Positions 12,445 through 17,508 of a stretch of DNA of 17,508 nt are shown piece after piece. Under the pieces are notes generated by a model. It did not search any database. It had not been told where the DNA came from and saw only the letters and a program-made list of their open reading frames with translations. Position 1 is the stretch's first letter. Each line of letters opens with the position of its first letter. The stretch is from Tardiphaga sp. (GTDB lineage: Bacteria > Pseudomonadota > Alphaproteobacteria > Rhizobiales > Xanthobacteraceae), in NCBI GenBank assembly GCA_028290325.1, contig JAQGJY010000323.1, positions 1-17,508 of the forward strand, given 5' to 3'. Made by a program: the position numbers and the translations under genes.

Positions 12445-13757
12445 CGATGATCAATGCGTTCGATGCCGACGCGGCCGACGGCGTCACCGCGCGGGACCGC
12501 GCTCTGATCGAGCGCCGTGCCCGGCTGCTCGGCCCGGCCTATCGTTTGTTCTACGCCAACCCCGTGCATCTGGTGCGCGGCGAGGGCGTCTGGCTCTATG
12601 ACGCCGACGGCGAGGCCTATCTCGACGTCTACAACAACGTCGCCAGCGTCGGGCATTGCCATCCGCATGTCGTCGCCGCGTTGAGCCGGCAGGCCGCGAC
12701 GCTGAACACCCATACGCGTTATCTCACCGACGGCATTCTCGATTATGCCGAGCGGCTGCTGGCGACGTTGCCGGATGATCTCGCCCAGGTGATGTTCACC
12801 TGCACAGGCAGCGAGGCCAACGATCTGGCCTATCGCGCCGCGCGCGCCTTCACCGGCGGCACCGGCGTGATCGTGACGCAGCTCGCATATCACGGCGTCA
12901 CCATCGCGATCTCGGAATTATCGCCGTCGCTCGGCGACGGCATCGCGATTCCCGCGCAAGTCCGCACCGTGCCCGCGCCGGATGCCTATCGCGCCAAAAA
13001 TGCCGATGTCGGCGAGAGCTTCGCCGCGCAGGTCCGCGCCGCGATCGCCGACATGACAGCCCACGGCATCAAGCCGGCGGCTTTGCTGGTCGATACGATC
13101 TTTTCGAGTGACGGCGTGTTCGCCGATCCGACGGGCTTTCTCGCGCCGGCGGTGGCGGCGATCCGCGAAGCCGGCGGTTTGTTCATCGCCGATGAGGTGC
13201 AGCCGGGTTTCGGCCGCACGGGTTCGGGGATGTGGGGCTTCGCGCGCCACGGCGTGGTGCCGGATATCGTGACGATGGGCAAGCCGATGGGCAACGGGCA
13301 TCCGATGGCGGCGATGGTCGCGCGGCCTGATATTCTCGACGCCTTCGGCCGCCGCACGCGCTATTTCAACACCTTCGGCGGCAATCCGGTGTCCTGTGCG
13401 GTCGGCATGGCGGTGCTCGACGTGATCGAACAGGAAGCGCTGATCGCGAATGCGCGCGATGTCGGCGCTTACATGAGCGACGGATTGCGCGCCTTGGCGC
13501 AGCGTCATGAGATCATCGGCGACGTGCGCGGCGCGGGCCTGTTCATCGGCGTCGAACTGGTGCGCGATCGCGCCACCAAAGCGCCGGCGACGGCGGAGAC
13601 CGCGCGGCTGGTGAACGGCTTGCGCGACAAGCGCGTGCTGATCAGCGCGGCGGGGCCGTTCGCCAATGTCCTGAAGATCCGCCCGCCGCTGGTGTTCTCG
13701 CGCGGCCATGCGGATCGGTTTCTGTCGGCGATGGACGAGGTGCTGGGCAGCCTCTAA
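12441..13757 (+). CDS. Class III PLP enzyme, 5-phosphohydroxy-L-lysine / ethanolamine-phosphate phospho-lyase-like
   Basis: 438-residue PLP-dependent enzyme of the class III aminotransferase fold. K281 in VTMGKPMGNGHP is the PLP lysine, D251 in IADEVQPGFGRTG contacts the pyridine nitrogen, and TGSEAN (122-127) and YHG (150-152) bind phosphate and ring. Its wording follows animal PHYKPL/ETNPPL rather than ordinary aminotransferases: YNNVASVGHCHPHVV (64-78), NTHTRYL, YFNTFGGNPVSCAVG (308-322) and GDVRGAGLFIGVELVRDRAT (360-379). Those enzymes eliminate phosphate and ammonia from O-phosphorylated amino alcohols, giving 2-aminoadipate semialdehyde or acetaldehyde. It overlaps the HYKK-like kinase gene by 4 bp, so kinase product is its likely substrate. 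An ordinary omega-transaminase is the main alternative. Confidence 0.85.
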   Translation: MTMINAFDADAADGVTARDRALIERRARLLGPAYRLFYANPVHLVRGEGVWLYDADGEAYLDVYNNVASVGHCHPHVVAALSRQAATLNTHTRYLTDGILDYAERLLATLPDDLAQVMFTCTGSEANDLAYRAARAFTGGTGVIVTQLAYHGVTIAISELSPSLGDGIAIPAQVRTVPAPDAYRAKNADVGESFAAQVRAAIADMTAHGIKPAALLVDTIFSSDGVFADPTGFLAPAVAAIREAGGLFIADEVQPGFGRTGSGMWGFARHGVVPDIVTMGKPMGNGHPMAAMVARPDILDAFGRRTRYFNTFGGNPVSCAVGMAVLDVIEQEALIANARDVGAYMSDGLRALAQRHEIIGDVRGAGLFIGVELVRDRATKAPATAETARLVNGLRDKRVLISAAGPFANVLKIRPPLVFSRGHADRFLSAMDEVLGSL

Positions 13758-13772
13758 CGCCTTGCGGCATTA
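13755..13772. terminator. Imperfect 18-bp palindrome spanning two convergent stop codons
   Basis: The TAA of the + strand PLP enzyme and the TAA of the - strand ABC-F gene form the ends of TAACGCCTTGCGGCATTA, a 7-position stem with one mismatch. No T-run follows on either strand, so a shared terminator is only a possibility. Confidence 0.3.
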
Positions 13773-15392
13773 CACATGCAACCCCGGCGCTTCGGCGCCG
13801 GTGCGGGCGACGTATTCGGTGTAGCCGCCGCCATATTGATGGATGCCGTCCGGCGTCAGTTCGAGCAACCGGTTCGACAACGCCGCCAGAAAATGCCGGT
13901 CATGCGAGACGAACAGCATGGTGCCCTCGTAATCCGACAAAGCCGCGATCAACATTTCCTTGGTCGCCATATCGAGATGGTTGGTCGGCTCGTCGAGCAC
14001 GAGAAAATTCGGCGGGTCGAACAGCATGATCGCCATCACCAGCCGCGCCTTCTCGCCGCCCGACAGCACGCGACAGCGTTTCTCGACGTCGTCTCCGGAG
14101 AAGCCGAAACAGCCGGCCAACGCGCGCAGCGCGCCCTGGCCCGCTTGCGGGAACGTGTCCTCAAGCTGCTGAAACACGGTGCGCTCGCCGTCGAGCAGGT
14201 CCATCGCGTGCTGCGCGAAATAGCCCATCTTGACGCTGCCGCCGAGCGCGACGAGGCCGTCATCCGGCTTGGTCGCGCCGGCGACCAGTTTCAACAACGT
14301 GGATTTGCCCGCGCCGTTGATGCCCATCACGCACCAGCGCTCCTTGCGGCGCACGGTGAAATCCAGCCCATCGTAAATCCGCTTGTTGCCGTAGCCCTTG
14401 TGGACGTTCCTGAGGCTGACGACATCCTCGCCGGAGCGCGGCGCGGGCAGGAAGTCGAAGGCCACGGTCTGGCGACGCTTCGGCGGCTCGACGCGCTCGA
14501 TCTTGTCGAGCTTCTTGACCCGGCTCTGCACCTGCGCGGCATGCGAGGCGCGCGCCTTGAAGCGTTCGATGAACTTGATTTCCTTTGACAGCATCGCCTG
14601 CTGGCGCTCGAACTGCGCCTGCTGCTGCTTCTCGCTGAGCGCGCGCTGCTGCTCGTAGAATTCGTAATTGCCGGAATAGGAGGTGAGGCCGCCGCCGTCG
14701 ATCTCGATGACCTTGGTCACGATGCGATTCATGAATTCGCGGTCATGCGAGGTCATGAACAACGCGCCCTCATAGCCCTTCAGGAATTGCTCCAGCCAGA
14801 TCAGGCTTTCGAGATCGAGGTGATTGCTCGGCTCGTCGAGCAGCATGGCATCCGGCCGCATCAACAGAATGCGGGCCAAGGCGACGCGCATCTTCCAGCC
14901 GCCGGACAAGGCGCCGACATCGCCGTCCATCATCTCCTGGCTGAAGCTGAGCCCGGACAGCACCTCGCGCGCGCGGCCCTCCAGCGCGTAGCCGTCGAGT
15001 TCCTCGAAGCGCGCCTGCACCTCGCCATAGCGCTCGATGATGGCGTCCATCTCGTCCATGCGATCGGGATCGGCCATCGCGACCTCGAGCTCTTTCAGCT
15101 CGGCGGCGACGCTGCTGACCGGGCCGGCGCCGTCCATCACCTCGGCGACGCAGCTGCGCCCCGACATCTCGCCGACGTCCTGGCTGAAATAGCCGATCGA
15201 GACGTTGCGCTCGACCGCGACCTGGCCTTCGTCGGGCAGTTCCTGCCCGGTGATCATCCGGAACAAGGTGGTCTTGCCGGCGCCGTTGGGGCCGACGAGG
15301 CCGACTTTTTCGCCCTTGTAGAGCGTGGCCGAGGCCTCGATGAAGAGGATCTGATGGCCGTTTTGTTTGCTGACGCTGTCGAGACGGATCAT
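13770..15392 (-). CDS. ABC-F family ATPase (ribosome-associated type)
   Basis: 540-residue soluble protein with two ABC domains and no membrane segments. Domain 1 has Walker A GPNGAGKTT (34-42), signature LSGGWKMR (162-169) and Walker B AMLLDEPSNHLD (182-193). The linker of about residues 245-310 is Gln/Lys/Arg-rich and helical, matching the P-site tRNA interaction motif. Domain 2 has GINGAGKST (357-365), LSGGEKAR (443-450) and FLVLDEPTNHLD (463-474), with SHDR switch motifs in both domains. ABC-F proteins of this EttA/Uup/YbiT kind act on translating ribosomes; the closest subgroup cannot be fixed here. It converges on the upstream-facing catabolic operon and has no evident functional link with it. 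Confidence 0.93.
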   Translation of the reverse strand: MIRLDSVSKQNGHQILFIEASATLYKGEKVGLVGPNGAGKTTLFRMITGQELPDEGQVAVERNVSIGYFSQDVGEMSGRSCVAEVMDGAGPVSSVAAELKELEVAMADPDRMDEMDAIIERYGEVQARFEELDGYALEGRAREVLSGLSFSQEMMDGDVGALSGGWKMRVALARILLMRPDAMLLDEPSNHLDLESLIWLEQFLKGYEGALFMTSHDREFMNRIVTKVIEIDGGGLTSYSGNYEFYEQQRALSEKQQQAQFERQQAMLSKEIKFIERFKARASHAAQVQSRVKKLDKIERVEPPKRRQTVAFDFLPAPRSGEDVVSLRNVHKGYGNKRIYDGLDFTVRRKERWCVMGINGAGKSTLLKLVAGATKPDDGLVALGGSVKMGYFAQHAMDLLDGERTVFQQLEDTFPQAGQGALRALAGCFGFSGDDVEKRCRVLSGGEKARLVMAIMLFDPPNFLVLDEPTNHLDMATKEMLIAALSDYEGTMLFVSHDRHFLAALSNRLLELTPDGIHQYGGGYTEYVARTGAEAPGLHV

Positions 15393-15448
15393 GGTTTTCC
15401 GAGCCTGAGAGGTTTCAATCGCCCCGCGCGACCGGCGACGTTTCGGTT

Positions 15449-15528
15449 GGTCATTGCGAGGAGCATGAAATGCCGGTTGGCGAGCAGTCTCGTGCGGCGA
15501 CGAAGACCCGCGCTCCTCGCGATGACGA
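15449..15528. repeat. REP-like interspersed palindromic repeat
   Basis: GGTCATTGCGAGGAGC (15449-15464) and GCTCCTCGCGATGACG (15512-15527) are inverted with 14 of 16 matches and enclose about 47 bases. This type of element, seen when translated as '...LLAMTN' or 'VIARS...', is widespread between genes in Bradyrhizobium-like and many other proteobacterial genomes. It fills most of the 233-bp gap between the ABC-F and MarR genes; no gene was found in the rest. A degraded relative appears near 8364-8428. Confidence 0.75.
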
Positions 15529-15625
15529 ACTCAAATGCCTGGTTTGAGGGGGCTGATTTTGTCAGCCTGTTAGGCCATGTCGCGCGCCGGCGAAAGCGTT
15601 TTTCGCGCCGCACCAGCGATCGGCG

Positions 15626-16105
15626 TCAGTTTCCGGCCTTCCGGCTGGCTTGGGGGATTTTGCCCTGCACCAGATCGAGGCTGCGTTCGAGCTTGCCGAG
15701 CATGGCGTCGAGGCTCTTGCGGTCCCGCGCCGAGAGGCAGGATAGGATGTCCTGCTCGCGCCGCAGCATGCGCGGGATCATCTCTTCGTACAGCGCCGTT
15801 CCCTTGGCGGTGAGTTGCAGCGCGAATTCGCGGCGATCCTGTTCGTTCTCGACCCGCTCGACGATGCGCTGCCTCAGCAGGTTGGTGACCGCGCGGCTGA
15901 TGGTCGATTTATGCGTCCGCGTGCAGTCGACGACGTATTGCGCGGTGCACGGCTCCTGCCGAAATCCCAACGTCGCCAGCACGCGCCATTCCGGAATGTC
16001 GATGCCGTAACGATCGCGATACTCGCTCGACAGCGCGGCGCTGATTTCCGCCGCCAGCCGGTTGATGCGGAACGGCGTGAATTGAAACAGATCGAGCTTC
16101 GGCAT
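15626..16105 (-). CDS. MarR-family transcriptional regulator
   Basis: 159 residues from ATG 16105. The winged helix has WRVLATLG (40-47), the recognition-helix region HKSTISRAVTNLLRQRIVER (65-84), and a wing with NEQDRREFALQLTAKG (87-102) containing the conserved D-R-R. The long flanking helices are for dimerisation. MarR proteins of this kind usually repress a divergent catabolic gene and are released by an aromatic ligand. The divergent FAD hydroxylase at 16192 fits that. In-frame ATGs at 16123 and 16141 are possible starts, but 16141 overlaps the candidate operator and no start has a convincing ribosome site. Confidence 0.88.
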   Translation of the reverse strand: MPKLDLFQFTPFRINRLAAEISAALSSEYRDRYGIDIPEWRVLATLGFRQEPCTAQYVVDCTRTHKSTISRAVTNLLRQRIVERVENEQDRREFALQLTAKGTALYEEMIPRMLRREQDILSCLSARDRKSLDAMLGKLERSLDLVQGKIPQASRKAGN

Positions 16106-16140
16106 GGTTGACCGCGTAAGCATGGCGTGAGATAGTTGCA

Positions 16141-16157
16141 TTTGAGACTATATCAAA
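16141..16157. promoter_or_regulatory. Candidate MarR operator TTTGA-N7-TCAAA
   Basis: Inverted repeat TTTGAGACTATATCAAA lies in the intergenic region between marR and the divergent hydroxylase, 35 bases from each likely start codon (16105 and 16192). Size and placement suit a MarR dimer site controlling both genes; this is inferred. Confidence 0.45.
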
Positions 16158-16191
16158 GCGGCGTCGCAAAAGCCAGCGCAGGGAGTGAGAC

Positions 16192-17508
16192 GTGACCGCA
16201 GGCGTGTCCACCAGCTTCGGATATCGTCGCCACGCGGATCAGGACCGCCGCGATATCGCGCATCATCCGGTCGTGATCGTCGGCGCCGGGCCGGTCGGTC
16301 TGACGCTGGCGCTCGATCTCGGACAACGCGGCCACGACGTCGTGCTGCTCGACGACGCCGACCGGATCGGCGAAGGCTCGCGCGCGATCTGCTTCTCGAA
16401 ACGGTCGTTGGAAGTGTGGGACCGGCTCGGCGTCGCCGCGCCGATGGTCGAAAAGGGCGTGGTGTGGAATGTCGGCCGGATCTTCTCCGGCGACGCGCTG
16501 CTGTATCAGTTCGATCTGCTGCCCGAGACCGGCCACAAGATGCCGGCTTTCATCAACCTCCAGCAATATTACGCCGAGGCGTTTCTGGTCGCGCGGGTGC
16601 GGCAGACCGACGCGATCGATCTGCGCTGGCGCAACAAGGTCTCGGCGATCGAGCGCCGCAACGACCATGTCGTGCTGACGATCGAGACGCCCGACGGCGC
16701 CTACCGACTGGCGGCGAGTTACGTCGTCGCCTGCGACGGCGCGCGCTCGGGCCTGCGCGCGATGGTCGGCGCGGATTTCCAGGGCCAGGTGTTCGAGGAT
16801 CAGTTCCTGATCGCCGACGTCAAGATGACGGCGGCCTTTCCGACCGAGCGCTGGTTCTGGTTCGATCCGCCGTTTCATGCCGGCAAGTCGGCGTTGCTGC
16901 ATCGGCAGCCCGACGATATCTGGCGCATCGATCTGCAACTGAGCCGCGACGCCGACGCTGCCGTCGAGCGGCTGCCGGAAAACGTCCGGCCGCGAATAGC
17001 GCGCATGCTTGGCCACGATGCGTTTACGTTCGAATGGATTTCGATCTACAAATTCCAGTGTCGGCGGATGCAAAAGTTTCGGCATGACCGCGTGATCTTC
17101 GCCGGCGACGCCGCGCATCAGGTGTCGCCGTTCGGCGCGCGCGGCGCCAATTCGGGCATCGAGGACGCGGAGAATCTCGGCTGGAAGCTGGCGATGGTGT
17201 TGCGCGATGCGGCGCCGACGTCGCTGCTCGACAGCTACGACAGCGAGCGCGGCGCCGCGGCCGATGAGAATATCCGCGAGTCGACGCGCTCGACGGATTT
17301 CATGGCGCCGGCGACGGCGCAGGAGGCGCGGCTGCGGCGCGCGGTGTTGTCGCTCGCCAAGCACACCGAATTCGGCAAGCGCATGATCAATGGCGGCCGG
17401 CTGTCGGTGCCGTCGGTCTATGCGTCGCCGCTGTCGACGGAGGATCGCGACGTCTGGGCCGCCGGGCCGCGACCGGGCGCGCATATGATCGACGCGCCGC
17501 TGGCGGGC
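16192..17508 (+). CDS. FAD-dependent aromatic-ring hydroxylase (group A flavoprotein monooxygenase), 3' end beyond window
   Basis: 439 codons are open to the right edge; the C-terminus is missing. The Rossmann dinucleotide motif GAGPVG is at 31-36 in VVIVGAGPVGLTLALDL. The DG motif is D182-G183 in VVACDGARSGLR, where both FAD and NAD(P)H contact. The GD motif is G305-D306 in VIFAGDAAHQVSPFGARGANSGIEDAENL, which binds the FAD ribityl. This set defines the para-hydroxybenzoate hydroxylase/MhpA-like group, which hydroxylates phenolic rings with NAD(P)H and O2 in the cytoplasm. GTG 16192 has GGGAG (16181-16185) six bases upstream. It is divergent from the MarR regulator, a usual arrangement for aromatic catabolism. 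The exact phenol substrate cannot be told. Confidence 0.9.
   Translation, partial: MTAGVSTSFGYRRHADQDRRDIAHHPVVIVGAGPVGLTLALDLGQRGHDVVLLDDADRIGEGSRAICFSKRSLEVWDRLGVAAPMVEKGVVWNVGRIFSGDALLYQFDLLPETGHKMPAFINLQQYYAEAFLVARVRQTDAIDLRWRNKVSAIERRNDHVVLTIETPDGAYRLAASYVVACDGARSGLRAMVGADFQGQVFEDQFLIADVKMTAAFPTERWFWFDPPFHAGKSALLHRQPDDIWRIDLQLSRDADAAVERLPENVRPRIARMLGHDAFTFEWISIYKFQCRRMQKFRHDRVIFAGDAAHQVSPFGARGANSGIEDAENLGWKLAMVLRDAAPTSLLDSYDSERGAAADENIRESTRSTDFMAPATAQEARLRRAVLSLAKHTEFGKRMINGGRLSVPSVYASPLSTEDRDVWAAGPRPGAHMIDAPLAG

Noticed and set aside
15389..15613. 74-codon - strand frame upstream of the ABC-F gene
   Set aside because: It is the translated REP-like repeat (VIARSAG, LLAMTN); such small proteins are common false annotations.
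14745..16010. A 421-codon + strand open frame opposite the ABC-F and MarR genes
   Set aside because: It is antisense to two well-supported genes, and its sequence shows low-complexity composition and a repeat-derived middle, with no domain.
1..17508. CRISPR arrays, tRNA/rRNA genes, integrases, toxin-antitoxin pairs
   Set aside because: No regularly spaced repeats, cloverleaf sequences or recognisable mobile-element proteins were seen on either strand.

Overview
The window looks like a high-GC alphaproteobacterial chromosome. The sulfur-oxidation genes, the rhizobial style of branched-chain-amino-acid-type transporter operon, and an interspersed repeat of the 'tcattgcgagg...cctcgcgatgac' kind all suggest the Hyphomicrobiales (Bradyrhizobium/Rhodopseudomonas/Afipia-like). 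This placement is inference from gene content and style; no rRNA or tRNA is present to confirm it.

Region 1 (1-4327, + strand) is the end of a thiosulfate/sulfide oxidation (Sox) operon: the 3' part of a flavocytochrome c sulfide dehydrogenase flavoprotein (soxF/fccB), then soxX, soxY, soxZ and soxA with overlapping stops and starts. SoxXA couples thiosulfate to the carrier SoxYZ in the periplasm. soxB and soxCD are not in the window. A YghU-type glutathione transferase and an alpha/beta hydrolase follow in the same direction and overlap each other. SoxY ends in a variant carrier tail, with its cysteine inside AACTEEAY rather than the usual GGCGG.

Region 2 (4559-13757) is the most interesting part. 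A divergent FCD-type GntR regulator (- strand) faces an eight-gene + strand operon: livG-like and livF-like ATPases, a periplasmic binding protein, livH-like and livM-like permeases, a DHDPS/NAL-family lyase, a kinase resembling animal hydroxylysine kinase (HYKK), and a class III PLP enzyme resembling animal 5-phosphohydroxy-L-lysine phospho-lyase (PHYKPL). The last two genes overlap by 4 bp. Together they suggest import of a hydroxylated amino acid or amine (5-hydroxylysine is the leading guess), phosphorylation of its hydroxyl, and PLP-dependent elimination of phosphate and ammonia to give a semialdehyde. The shared regulatory region carries two AT-rich palindromic sites, each overlapping a good -10 box, one per direction. 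They are probably the GntR operators. The gap between the binding-protein gene and livH is packed with hairpins and a repeat remnant.

Region 3 (13770-17508): an ABC-F translation-type ATPase on the - strand converges on the operon with only 12 bp between the stop codons. Next come a palindromic REP-like repeat, a MarR-family regulator (- strand), and a divergent FAD-dependent aromatic-ring hydroxylase that runs off the right edge. The shared MarR/hydroxylase intergenic region has a TTTGA-N7-TCAAA candidate operator.

No tRNA, rRNA, CRISPR array, insertion sequence or integrase was seen. No stretch longer than 300 bases lacks a gene. The larger gaps (4328-4558, 5249-5541, 8253-8495, 15393-15625) are described under their features.
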